61,133 nucleotides of DNA from Anaeramoeba ignava. Its lineage: Eukaryota > Metamonada > Anaeramoebidae. Position 1 is the stretch's first letter. Each line of letters starts with the position of its first letter. The translations under genes and the position numbers were made by a program. A model generated the notes under the pieces. It ran no database searches. It was not told where the DNA came from and saw only the letters and a program-made list of their open reading frames with translations. Of this stretch, positions 24,416 through 36,398 are shown one piece after another. The stretch covers positions 1-61,133 of the forward strand of contig JAPDFW010000034.1 of NCBI GenBank assembly GCA_028826165.1. The letters run 5' to 3'.

Positions 24416-25200
24416 ATATGCAATCAATATATATAATCAATATTTATAATATATATAATCAATATTTATAATATATATAATCAATATATATATAATCAAT
24501 ATTTATAATATATATAATCAATATATATATAATCAATATATATATAATCAATATATATATAATCAATATTTATATTATAAATATAATATATATAATCAAT
24601 ATATATATAATCAATATTTATAATATATATAATCAATATATATATAATCAATATTTACAATATATATAATCAATATATATATATATAATCAATATTTATA
24701 ATATATATAATCAATATATATATATATATATATATAATCAATATTTATTTATATTATAAATATAATATATATAATCAATATATATATAATCAATATATAT
24801 AATCAATATATATATAATCAATATATATATAATCAATATATATATATATAATCAATATTTATATATTATAAATATAATATATATAATCAATATATATAAT
24901 CAATATTTATATTATAAATATAATATATATAATCAATATATATATAATCAATATATATATAATCAATATTTATAATATAATAATAATATATAATAATATT
25001 TATATTATAAATATAATATATATATATATATATAATCAATATTTATATTATAAATATAATATATATAATCAATATTTATATAATCAATATATATATAATC
25101 AATATTTATAATATATAATAATAATATATAATAATATTTATATAATCAATATATATAATCAATATATATATTATAAATATAATATAATATAATATATATA
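24416..25200. repeat. ATAATCAATATATAT / ATAATCAATATTTAT satellite
   Basis: Units of ATAATCAATATATAT and ATAATCAATATTTATAATATAT, with a recurrent TATTATAAATATAATATATATA variant. No coding sequence. Confidence 0.85.
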
Positions 25201-25204
25201 ATAA

Positions 25205-25600
25205 AAAGAAAGACAAATACAAATTCACCAATAAACTCACAAATAAATTCACCAATAAACTCACAAATAAATTCACCAATAAAAACCCAAATAAATTCAC
25301 CAATAAAAACCCAAATAAACGTACATATAAACGCCCATATAAACGCCCATATAAACGCCCATATAAACGCCCAAATAAACGCCCAAATAAACGCCCAAAT
25401 AAACGCCCAAATAAACGCCCAAATAAACGCCCATATAAACGCCCATATAAACGCCCATATAAACGCCCATATAAACGCCCATATAAACGCCCATATAAAC
25501 GCCCAAATAAACGCCCATATAAACGCCCAAATAAACGCCCAAATAAACGCCCAAATAAACGCCCAAATAAACGTACATATCAACACCCAAATAAACACAT
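25205..25600. repeat. AAATAAACGCCC 12-mer array with CACCAATAAA flank
   Basis: First TTCACCAATAAACTCACAAATAAA units (25223-25310), then about 22 copies of AAATAAACGCCC/ATATAAACGCCC (25320-25590). It is the only C-rich repeat in the window and nearly all G/C bases on this strand are C. Reverse-strand frames (WAFIWAFI, GVYLGVYM) are repeat by-products. Confidence 0.85.
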
Positions 25601-25737
25601 TAAAAAATACATAGATAGATATATTTGTAAGTGTAAATTGAAAATGAAAAAGATAAAGAATTGGAAGTTAAGATAATAGCTGAATACAAGAAAAAATTAA
25701 ATGAACTGTTAGCTAAATTTCTGAATGAAGTGTGCTA

Positions 25738-28700
25738 ATTAAGTTGATAATTAAATTGATAATTAAATTGTTAATTAAATTGATAATTAAATTGATAATT
25801 AAGTTGGTAATTAAATTAGTAATTAAGTTGGTAATTAAATTGGTAATTAAATTGATAATTAAATTATTAATTAAATTGGTAATTAAGTTATTAATTAAAT
25901 TGGTAATTAAATTGGTAATTAAGTTGATAATTAAATTGGTAATAAAGTTGATAATTAAATTGATAATTAAGTTGATAATTAAATTGATAATTAAATTGGT
26001 AATTAAATTGGTAATTAAATTGATAATTAAATTGATAATTAAATTGATAATTAAATTGGTAATTAAGTTGGTAATAAAGTTGGTAATTAAGTTGGTAATT
26101 AAGTTGGTAATTAAATTGGTAATTAAATTGATAATTAAGTTGGTAATTAAGTTGGTAATAAAATTGGTAATTAAATTGTTAATTAAATTGGTAATTAAAT
26201 TGGTAATAAAGTTGATAATTAAATTGGTAATTAAATTGGTAATTAAGTTGATAATTAAATTGGTAATTAAATTGATAATTAAGTTGATAATTAAATTGGT
26301 AATTAAGTTGATAATTAAATTGATAATTAAGTTGTTAATTAAGTTGATAATTAAATTGATAATTAAGTTGATAATTAAATTGGTAATAAAGTTGATAATT
26401 AAATTGATAATTAAATTGGTAATTAAATTGATAATTAAATTGATAATTAAGTTGATAATTAAATTGTTAATTAAATTGGTAATTAAATTGGTAATTAAAT
26501 TGATAATTAAATTATTAATTAAATTGGTAATTAAGTTATTAATTAAATTGGTAATTAAATTGGTAATTAAGTTGATAATTAAATTGGTAATTAAATTGGT
26601 AATTAAATTGGTAATTAAATTGTTAATTAAGTTGGTAATTAAATTGATAATTAAATTGGTAATAAAGTTGATAATTAAATTGATAATTAAATTGATAATT
26701 AAATTGATAATTAAATTGATAATTAAATTGATAATTAAATTGTTAATTAAATTGATAATTAAATTGGTAATTAAATTGATAATTAAGTTGGTAATTAAGT
26801 TGGTAATAAAATTGGTAATTAAATTGTTAATTAAATTGGTAATTAAATTGGTAATAAAGTTGATAATTAAATTGGTAATTAAATTGGTAATTAAGTTGGT
26901 AATTAAGTTGATAATTAAATTGATAATTAAGTTGATAATTAAATTGGTAATTAAGTTGGTAATTAAATTGATAATTAAGTTGATAATTAAATTGATAATT
27001 AAATTGATAATTAAGTTGGTAATTAAATTGATAATTAAATTGATAATTAAGTTGATAATTAAATTGGTAATTAAGTTGGTAATTAAGTTGATAATTAAGT
27101 TGATAATTAAATTGATAATTAAATTGATAATTAAATTGATAATTAAATTGGTAATTAAGTTGGTAATTAAATTGATAATTAAATTGGTAATTAAATTGGT
27201 AATTAAGTTGGTAATTAAGTTGATAATTAAATTGGTAATAAAGTTGATAATTAAATTGGTAATTAAGTTGGTAATTAAATTGGTAATTAAATTGGTAATT
27301 AAATTGGTAATTAAATTGGTAATTAAATTGGTAATTAAGTTGTTAATTAAGTTGATAATTAAATTGGTAATTAAGTTGGTAATTAAGTTGATAATTAAAT
27401 TGGTAATAAAGTTGGTAATTAAATTGATAATTAAATTGGTAATTAAGTTGGTAATTAAATTAGTAATTAAGTTGGTAATTAAGTTGATAATTAAATTGGT
27501 AATAAAGTTGGTAATTAAATTAGTAATTAAGTTGGTAATTAAATTGGTAATTAAATTGATAATTAAGTTGGTAATTAAATTGGTAATTAAATTGGTAATT
27601 AAATTGGTAATTAAGTTGGTAATTAAATTGATAATTAAATTGGTAATTAAATTGATAATTAAGTTGATAATTAAATTGATAATTAAATTGATAATTAAAT
27701 TGATAATTAAATTGGTAATTAAGTTGGTAATTAAATTGGTAATTAAATTGATAATTAAGTTGATAATTAAATTGGTAATTAAGTTGGTAATTAAGTTGGT
27801 AATTAAGTTGGTAATTAAATTGGTAATAAAGTTGGTAATTAAGTTGATAATTAAATTGGTAATAAAGTTGGTAATTAAATTGGTAATTAAGTTGGTAATT
27901 AAATTAGTAATTAAGTTGATAATTAAATTGATAATTAAATTGGTAATTAAGTTGGTAATTAAATTGGTAATTAAATTGATAATTAAGTTGATAATTAAAT
28001 TGGTAATTAAGTTGGTAATTAAGTTGGTAATTAAGTTGGTAATTAAATTGGTAATTAAGTTGGTAATTAAGTTGATAATTAAATTGGTAATAAAGTTGAT
28101 AATTAAATTGGTAATTAAATTGATAATTAAATTGATAATTAAATTGTTAATTAAATTGGTAATTAAATTGGTAATTAAATTGGTAATTAAATTGGTAATT
28201 AAATTGGTAATTAAATTGGTAATTAAGTTGATAATTAAATTAGTAATTAAATTGGTAATTAAGTTGATAATTAAATTGGTAATTAAGTTGATAATTAAAT
28301 TGGTAATTAAATTGGTAATTAAATTGGTAATTAAGTTGATAATTAAATTGGTAATTAAGTTGGTAATTAAATTAGTAATTAAGTTGATAATTAAATTGAT
28401 AATTAAATTGGTAATTAAGTTAGTAATTAAATTAGTAATTAAGTTGATAATTAAATTGATAATTAAATTGATAATTAAATTGGTAATTAAATTGGTAATT
28501 AAATTAGTAATTAAATTGTTAATTAAGTTGGTAATTAAGTTGATAATTAAATTGATAATTAAATTGATAATTAAATTGGTAATTAAGTTGGTAATTAAAT
28601 TGGTAATTAAATTGGTAATTAAATTGATAATTAAATTGTTAATTAAATTGATAATTAAATTGTTAATTAAATTGATAATTAAATTGATAATTAAATTGTT

Positions 28701-29245
28701 AATTAAATTGATAATTAAATTGATAATTAAGTTGGTAATTAAATTGGTAATTAAGTTGGTAATTAAATTGGTAATTAAATTGATAATTAAGTTGATAATT
28801 AAATTGGTAATTAAGTTGGTAATTAAGTTGATAATTAAATTGATAATTAAATTGATAATTAAGTTGATAATTAAATTGGTAATTAAATTATTAATTAAAT
28901 TGGTAATTAAATTGGTAATTAAATTGGTAATTAAATTGGTAATTAAATTGTTAATTAAATTGATAATTAAATTGTTAATTAAATTGTTAATTAAATTGTT
29001 AATTAAATTGTTAATTAAATTGATAATTAAATTGGTAATTAAATTGTTAATCAAATTGATAATTAAATTATTAATTAAGTTGGTAATTAAATTGTTAATT
29101 AAATTGATAATTAAATTGATAATTAAATTGATAATTAAATTGATAATTAAATTGATAATTAAATTGGTAATTAAATTGATAATTAAATTGATAATTAAAT
29201 TGATAATTAAATTGATAATTAAATTGTTAATTAAATTGATAATCA
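25738..29245. repeat. 3.5 kb TTGATAATTAAA / TTGGTAATTAAA 12-mer satellite, about 290 copies
   Basis: An unusually regular array: units are TTGATAATTAAA, TTGGTAATTAAA, TTGTTAATTAAG, TTAGTAATTAAG and TTGGTAATAAAG with no length change over 3.5 kb. Because the unit is 12 bp and these variants avoid stops, both strands are open for more than 1180 codons (KLVI/KLII on +, NLIT/NLII on -). The + frame has no ATG start and runs on through the following ATAATCGAACTT array to 29433. Treated as satellite rather than gene. Confidence 0.85.
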
Positions 29246-30009
29246 ATATTTCAAGTAAAAGATACAAAAACAGAATCAAAAGTCAAATAAAAGCACACAC
29301 AAACACACTAATAATCGAACTTATAATCGAACTAATAATCGAACTAATAATCGAACTAATAATCGAACTTATAATCGAACTTATAATCGAACAAACAAAG
29401 CAAATATATACTCGAACTTATAGAAGCATATAAGAATACTAAAAAAAACTATTCTATTTTAAGGTTAAAAAATAGATAAATGCTCAAATAATTAAACTAT
29501 TAATTAAATTATTATTGAATCCATAAATGTACACAATTCGAGCACAAAACTATCACGAAAATAAATATATAAGCAACTTAATATTTGTAAAAGGAGGATA
29601 TTAAATAAAAAGAATGAAAAAAAATGAAAAAGAAAAAAAGGGAAAAAATTTTTTTTTTGAAATTTTTTTTTTAAAAAAACCTGGAAAACAATTTAACTCA
29701 AGATTTAGAAAAGGTTTCATAAATTAATATCCATTTAAAACTTACTTCAATAAAGATATACAGTTAATGAGAAATTAAATAAATAGAAAATAAATTAGAT
29801 TTTTCATAAAACAATTATAAACCACTTTTTAATAATAAACAATCAAACAAATAGAAAGTAGAATATTTATAAGAAAAATATAGCGATTAAGACACATTTA
29901 TTTTATAATAGGGTAAAGAAATAAATTGTATAAATTGAGATTGGCCTGGCAAATGAAAAAATTTTTATTAAAATTTTATTGAATTTTTTATTGAAATTTT
30001 TATAAAATT
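29238..30009. repeat. Long direct repeat, copy B (about 770 bp)
   Basis: Second copy of 16068-16838, again preceded by the TTGATAATTAAA satellite. It stops about 85 bp before the hamartin-like gene, where copy A instead runs into the transposon leader, so the repeat boundary at about 30009 is a breakpoint. Contains the ATAATCGAACTT 12-mer array at 29311-29392. Confidence 0.85.
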
Positions 30010-30093
30010 TTATAAAATTTTTTTGGGTTTGAAAAAAATTTTATAAAAAATTTCTTTAAAAATTTCGTTTTTTTTGTCCTTGGTTGAAAAAAA

Positions 30094-32549
30094 ATGACTG
30101 TAAATTAGAAAAAAATTTAAAAGAAAATTTAATAAATTTAAATGAAAATTTATCAAAAATTATTTGTTATTTGAATTATTTTTATCAAATGATTTGCAAG
30201 TTTCAATATAATTTACTTAAAGGAAATATTGATGAATGGCTAAATGTTTTAAAATCCTTTATTGATTTTAAAAATATTCAATTATTTAAATTGATGAAAA
30301 AAATTTTTATTCAATTATTATTAAAAAAAGATTATGAAAATTTCCATTTTTTATTTCTTTATTATTTCGAAAATGATTCAGAAAATGTTTTTAAAATATT
30401 TACAAAGTTTATTAAATTAGATTCTTATGTAATTAATTTATTATTTAAAAAAAACAAAAATTGGAAATTTTTTTAAAATTTGAAAATTTTATTTAGTGTT
30501 TTTTTGACCAAATGAATCAAATTTTAAAACATAAACATTATCAAAGTGTTTGTGTTAATTTAATTTTAAAAATGATGGTTTTAATTGAAGTAAATTTTTT
30601 TATTAAAATAAAAATTTAATTGAAAAATATTTAATTGAAAAAAAATTTTTAAAAGAAAAATCAAATTGCTTCAATTATGGATACTTCTTTATTTTCATCA
30701 TTAATTTCAATCTCAAAATCAGATAAAAATACTCTTGATATCATTTCTTCTACTTGGATACTTTGTATTATAATTTCAACTTTTCAAAATCCACATTTAA
30801 TTTCAAAACATCAAAAAGATTTTTTCCAAATATTTCAAAGATTAATAATTATTTCAAATGAAAGAAAAACTAAATCTCAAATAACAATAGATACACTAAA
30901 AAATTATATCAAAGAATTCCAAATTCAAAATCAAAATAATTCTTTCTATTCCAAAAAAAGAAACTCAATTCAAAATGATGATGATCCTTTTCTTTTTATA
31001 AATTATATTGAAATAATTTCAAATATCAAGAAAAAGAACAAGAATCAATTAAGAATTTAAAAAATTTTCAATTGAAAAATTATCAAAATATTATTCATCA
31101 TCTTCATTTTATTCATTTAAAAAAATGTATAACTGAACTTTTAATTCTTTTATATGGATATTTTCCAAAAGAGTTTATTGATTTAATTCATAAAGAATAT
31201 TCATCTAAAAAATCAAAACAAAGATTTGATTTAATTTCTTCATTTTTGAATAATTTATTTGTTCATCCAAAACTTTTTGATGATAAATTTGAAAATTATG
31301 AAGAAGTTATTCAAAAAATTAAGACTCATTTTGTTCAAGAAAATTTAAATTTAAATTTAGATTTAGATGAAAATGAAAATGAAGATGAAAATGAAAATTT
31401 AAATGAAAATTTAAATGAAAATCAAAATCAAAATCAAATTGATTCAATAGAAGAAAATATAAAAACTTCACAAGAAATGATTCTAATATTAAATAACTTT
31501 CAACAAAATTGTCAATTTAAAATTAAACCTTCAATTTTCCAAAATTTGAAAAAAAGTTTAAAAGATATTGATTTAATCAAAATGGAAAAAAATCAACTTG
31601 ATATTCAACAATTATTACAAGAAAACAATACATTAAAATGTTCTATACTTTGTCTTGAAAACGAAGTCATTTTCCACAATTTTTTACTTAATAATTATTT
31701 AATTTTAAATCTCAAACAAAACTCACAAAATAATATCCAAATCAAACAAGAAAATGTAATTGAAAATTTTAAAGCAACTGAAACAATCCAAAATAAAATC
31801 ATAATGGAAACAAAAGAACAACTTCAATTCCTTCAAAAAATTCTTGTTGAAAATGAAAAAAACCAAAAACTAAATGAACAAAAATATCTCAATAAACTTG
31901 AAAAATTTGCAACAGAAAATCATAATTTGAAAAGAAGTAATATCATTTTACAAAGAAATTTAGATGAAGATCGACTTATAAGTCAAAATTTAAACAAACA
32001 ACTTAAAATTTCTCAATCAAAAGTGTTTCCTTTAGAAATCAAAATTAGATATTTAATGGAAAAAATCCAAAAACTTCAATCAATCAAAGAAAAGAATAAA
32101 ATTCTTAAAGCAAATCTCCAAATATCAAGTACAATGTCTCAATTTTATCCTTTAATTGTTGAGCAAAATAAAGATCTTGAAAATGAAAATTTATTCAAAA
32201 ATCAAAAATCAAAGAATTGAATTCAAAAATTTAAATTATGAATCAAAATTATTTAAATTGCAAAATGAAATTGAAAATTTTGAAATCAAAATATCTTCTC
32301 TTCAAAAATCAAATTCTGATTTCCAAAAAGAACCAAGAATTATATTCTTCTTTAATTAAACAACAAAGTTCATTTCAACAAAATATTCGAAATATTCAAA
32401 CTAAATATGAAAATGTTGTTGAAGATTCATTAAGAAAAGACAGAAAAATTTTGGAATTGGAATCAAAATTGGAAACTATTCAAGTTAAATTATTTTCAAC
32501 AAATCGTGAAAGTTCTTTATTAAATGAAAATGAAAATTTAAAAAAATAA
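30094..32549 (+). CDS. TSC1: Hamartin (TSC1)-like protein
   Basis: Exons about 30094-30428, 30497-30589 and 30656-32549 (introns 68 and 66 bp). The N-terminal helical repeat region follows the family closely: FFDQMNQILKHKHYQSVCVN, the MDTSLFSSL...DFFQIFQRLIIIS stretch, LLILLYGYFPKEFIDLIHKEY (family: ..LYGMYP..FV.FLR..Y) and NLFVHPKLFDDKFENYEEVI. The second half is a long coiled coil. Hamartin with tuberin restrains Rheb and TORC1 signalling; tuberin is not in this window. The frame breaks four times at single bases: just after the ATG (30094, TAG after five codons), near 31012, near 32215 and near 32330, each in A/T runs, and the products on either side align as one protein. Either the assembly has indel errors or this copy is decaying. 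Start uncertain. Confidence 0.75.
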
Positions 32550-32564
32550 AAAAATTCAAAAATT

Positions 32565-32587
32565 CATTTTTCATTTTTTCATTTTTT
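32565..32587 (+). promoter_or_regulatory. Three TCATTTTT motifs before the BTB-TLDc gene
   Basis: TCATTTT occurs with A at 32566, 32573 and 32581, that is 30, 23 and 15 bp before the ATG at 32596. Initiator-like by comparison with TCAYTW; inferred. Confidence 0.4.
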
Positions 32588-32595
32588 AAATAAAA

Positions 32596-34071
32596 ATGGA
32601 AACTTATTTAAATTTAGAAAAACTTTCAAATGATTTAAAAAATTTATTTCAAAATCAAAATGAAAATGAAAAAGAAAATGAAACTTATTTTGATTTTGAA
32701 ATAATTTGTGAACAAAATAAAATTTCATTTAAAACTCATAAATCAATTCTTTCTTCAAGAAGTCAATATTTTAAATCCCTTTTCAATTCAAAAATGAAAG
32801 AATATCAAGAAAATAAATTAATTCTAAAAGATGTTTCAAGTTCAATTCTATTTTCAATTTTGCATTATTTTTATTCAGGAAAGATTGAAATTAATTCAGA
32901 AAATGCAATTGAAATTTTAATTTTTTCATCAAAATATTTAATTGATGAATTAATTGAATTTTCTTTAAATTTTATCAAAAAGAATTTACAAATTGAAACT
33001 GTTATTGATATACTTAAATTATCTGAATCAATGAACTTAAATGAATTATTAGAATCTTGTTATCAATTTATTTATCAAAATTTTGAAAAATTTATCAAAA
33101 CTTCATTTTTTCTTGAACTTGAAGAAAATCATTTAAATTCAATTTTATTAAATGATTATAATCTAATAGATGAATTTGAACTATTCCAATCAATAATAAA
33201 ATGGGGAAAACATAAATCAAACATTAATCAAGAAAAACAAAATCAAAAACTTGAAAAAGAAGAAAAAGAAAAATTACAAGATCGAATTTCAAATATTATT
33301 GATAAAATCAGATTTATTGATTTCTCAAAAGAACAACTTGAAGATATTTTGAAACAAGATTTAATTCCAAATCAAATTTCACAAAAATTAAATGAATTTC
33401 AAAAATTTCAAAATGATAAAGAAATCAATCAATTTATTCAAAAAGAAAATCAAAATTCATTCATTTTCAAATCAAGAATTAAATTTGATTCGAAAATTAT
33501 TCAAGATATTCTATATTTCAAAAAATTAAAAGAATGGATAAATGATAATGAATTCTTTTCTAAAATGAGAAAAGGATTTTCAGCAAAAAGAGATGGATTT
33601 GATTCTCGAAATTGGCATTCAAAATGTGATAATAAAGGAAAAACATTAATTGTTATCAAAACCAAAGATAATTTTATTTTTGGAGGATTTACTCAAATTG
33701 GATTTACAAATGATAAATCAAAATGGAGAAAACAAGATAGAAATGATACAGAAGGATGGATTATTGATCCAAAAGCTTTTATTTTTTCATTAAGAAATGA
33801 TAAGAATGATAGAAAACCAGAGAAATTTAAAATCAAACAAGGTGAAGAGCAATTTGCAATTCATTATACTTTAAATAAAGGTCCAATTTTTGGATTTGGA
33901 ATTGTTGGAGATATTTCCTTAAATTATGATTTACAATCTGGTTCTTCAAATTTTGGTTTTAGCTACAATTTACCTAAAGGAATTAAATCTAATACGAATG
34001 AAGCTCAAAGTTATTTAGCTGGTTCTTATTATAAATGGGTTGTTGATGAACTTGAGACTTATTTCATTTAA
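32596..34071 (+). CDS. BTB-BACK-TLDc protein
   Basis: Intronless, 491 residues. A BTB/POZ domain lies at about 33-135 (FDFEIICEQNKISFKTHKSI, SRSQYFKSLF, FSILHYFYSG), a BACK-like helical region at about 140-270, and a TLDc domain at about 315-491 (FFSKMRKGFSAKRDGFDSRN, TLIVIKTKDNFIFGGFT, AFIFSLRND, YLAGS...W, ELETYFI). BTB-BACK usually recruits substrates to cullin-3 ubiquitin ligase; TLDc domains are linked to oxidative-stress protection and V-ATPase regulation. The start is supported by the T-rich/TCATTTT context. It begins 47 bp after the hamartin-like stop on the same strand. Its TLDc domain is clearly related to the one on the opposite strand at 38979. Confidence 0.92.
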   Translation: METYLNLEKLSNDLKNLFQNQNENEKENETYFDFEIICEQNKISFKTHKSILSSRSQYFKSLFNSKMKEYQENKLILKDVSSSILFSILHYFYSGKIEINSENAIEILIFSSKYLIDELIEFSLNFIKKNLQIETVIDILKLSESMNLNELLESCYQFIYQNFEKFIKTSFFLELEENHLNSILLNDYNLIDEFELFQSIIKWGKHKSNINQEKQNQKLEKEEKEKLQDRISNIIDKIRFIDFSKEQLEDILKQDLIPNQISQKLNEFQKFQNDKEINQFIQKENQNSFIFKSRIKFDSKIIQDILYFKKLKEWINDNEFFSKMRKGFSAKRDGFDSRNWHSKCDNKGKTLIVIKTKDNFIFGGFTQIGFTNDKSKWRKQDRNDTEGWIIDPKAFIFSLRNDKNDRKPEKFKIKQGEEQFAIHYTLNKGPIFGFGIVGDISLNYDLQSGSSNFGFSYNLPKGIKSNTNEAQSYLAGSYYKWVVDELETYFI

Positions 34072-34139
34072 TTTCAAATTTTTCTTTTTTTTTTTTCAAA
34101 ATCCAATTCAATTCAATTTTCATTTACTTTCAATTAAAT

Positions 34140-35700
34140 AAATAAAAAACAAATCTAAATTTAAAATAAAATAAATTTAAAATAAATTATTATTAAAATT
34201 AAATATTTTTAAAATATTTATTCCACTTTTTAATATTTTTATAATTAATATTAAATTAATAAATAATTAAAAATATTAATTTAATAAATAAAATTATTAT
34301 TTCAATTTAAAATAAAATAAATTTAAAATAAATTTAAAATAAATTATTATTAAAATTAAATATTTATCTTTATTAAAATATTTATTCCACTTTTTTTTTA
34401 ATATTTTTATAACTAATATTAATTTAATAAATAAATAAAAATATTAATTTAATAAATAAAATAATTATTTCAATTTAAAATAAAATAAATTTAAAATTAA
34501 TTATTATTAATTATTATTAAAATTAAATATTTATTTTTATTAAAATATTTATTCCACTTTTTTTTAATATTTTTTTATAATTAATATTAAATTAATAAAT
34601 AATTAAAAATATTAATTTAATAAATAAAATTATTATTTCAATTTAAAATAAAATAAATTTAAAATAAATTTAAAATAAATTATTATTAAAATTAAATATT
34701 TATCTTTATTAAAATATTTATTCCACTTTTTTTAATATTTTTATAACTAATATTAATTTAATAAATAATTAAAAATATTAATTTAATAAATAAAATAATT
34801 ATTTCAATTTAAAATAAAATAAATTTAAAATTAATTATTATTAATTATTATTAAAATTAAATATTTATTTTTATTAAAATATTTATTCCACTTTTTTTTA
34901 TTATTTTTATAATTAATATTAAATTAATAAATAATTAAAAATATTAATTTAATAAATAAAATAATTATTTTAATTTTAAAATAAAATAAATTTAAAATAA
35001 ATTATTATTAATTATTATTAAAATTAAATATTTATCTTTATTAAAATAGATGGTAAAAATAATATTTTATTATAATTAATATTAAATTAATAAATAATTA
35101 AAAATATTAATATAATAAATAAAATAATCATTTCAATTTAAAATAAAATAAATTTAAAATTAATTATTAATAATTATTATTAAAATTAAATATTTATCTT
35201 TATTAAAAATAGTTGGTAAAAATAATATTTTATTATAATTAATATTAAATTAATAAATAATTAAAAATATTAATTTAATAAATAAAATAATTATTCCAAT
35301 TTAAAATAAAATAAATTTAAAATAAATTATTATTAATTATTATTAAAATTAAATATTTATTTTTATTAAAATATTTATTCCACTTTTTTTTATTATTTTG
35401 TTATAATTAATATTAAATTAATAAATAAATAAAAATATTAAATTAATAAATAAAATAATTATTTCAATTTAAAATAAAATAAATTTAAAATTAATTATTA
35501 TTAATTATTATTAAAATTAAATATTTATCTTTATTAAAATAGTTGGTAAAAATAATATTTTATTATAATTAATATTAAATTAATAAATAATTAAAAATAT
35601 TAATTTAATAAATAAAATAATTATTCCAATTTAAAATAAAATAAATTTAAAATAAATTATTATTAATTATTATTAAAATTACTTATATTTATAATATCTT
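34140..35700. repeat. About 165-bp tandem repeat after the BTB-TLDc gene
   Basis: Nine units, marked by TATTTATTCCACTTTTT or its AGTTGGTAAAAATAATATT variant at about 34221, 34384, 34552, 34721, 34886, 35046, 35212, 35378 and 35541, each followed by AATTTAATAAATAAAATAATTATTTCAATTTAAAATAAAAT. No coding content. Confidence 0.8.
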
Positions 35701-35702
35701 TA

Positions 35703-35867
35703 GGTGATATTTCCTTAAATTATTATTTACAACCTGGCCGATCAAATTTTGGTAATAATTACAATCTACCTAAAGAAATTAAATCTAATACGGATGAATC
35801 GAAAAGTTATTTAGCTGGTTCTTATCAATCATGGGTTGTTGATGAACTTGAGACTTATTTCATTTAA
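35703..35867 (+). pseudogene. Duplicated C-terminal tail of the BTB-TLDc gene
   Basis: Fifty-four codons plus TAA that match the last 54 codons of the gene at 32596-34071 (GDISLNYYLQPGRSNFGNNY ... SYLAGSYQSWVVDELETYFI) with about ten substitutions and no frame break. The following 70 bp also match that gene's 3' flank. It begins after ATATCTTTAG, like a splice acceptor, and sits between blocks of the 165-bp repeat. A remnant of a gene duplication, or a 3' exon without its gene. Confidence 0.8.
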
Positions 35868-35939
35868 TTTCATATTTTTCATTTTTTTTTCAAAATTCAA
35901 TTTTATTTTCATTTACTTTCAATCAAATAAAATTCTTCA

Positions 35940-36300
35940 AATTAATAAATAAGAAACAAATCTAAATTTAAAATAATAAATTTAAAATAAATTATTATTA
36001 AAATTAAATATTTATCTTTATTAAAATATTTATTCCACTTTTTTTTAATATTTTTTTTATAATTAAAATTAAATTAATAAATAATTAAAAATATTAATTT
36101 AATAAATAAAATAATTATTTCAATTTAAAATAAAATAAATTTAAAATAAATTATTATTAATTATTATTAAAATTAAATATTTATCTTTATTAAAATATTT
36201 ATTCCACTTTTTTTTTATTATTTTTTTATAATTAATATTAAATTAATAAATAATCAAAAATATTAAATTAATAAATAAATTCAATTTAAAATAAATTGTT
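35940..36300. repeat. Further units of the 165-bp repeat
   Basis: Two more units (TTTATTCCACTTTT at about 36026 and 36199) after the TLDc tail fragment, ending before the convergent fimbrin gene. Confidence 0.75.
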
Positions 36301-36398
36301 ATTAAAATTCTATTTTTTTTTTGTGATTAAAATATTTTTTATTCAATTTAAAATGAAATGAAATGAAATGAAATTTTTATTTATCTTTATTAAAATTG

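Noticed and set aside
25320-25590. AAATAAACGCCC array as a telomere
   Set aside because: Internal, only about 22 copies, flanked by other satellites and genes on both sides; unit is not of a known telomeric type.
24416-29245. CRISPR-like arrays
   Set aside because: Units are contiguous with no spacers of constant length, and the DNA is eukaryotic.
25713-29433. Opposed open frames of 1188 and 1233 codons (NLIT and KLVI repeats)
   Set aside because: No ATG start on the + strand, unit length 12 without stops makes both strands open, no domain. Annotated as satellite; selection question kept as a finding.
16068-30009. The 770 bp direct repeats as LTRs of a retrotransposon
   Set aside because: No TG...CA ends, primer-binding site, reverse transcriptase or integrase between them; the content is a DDE transposase and satellites.
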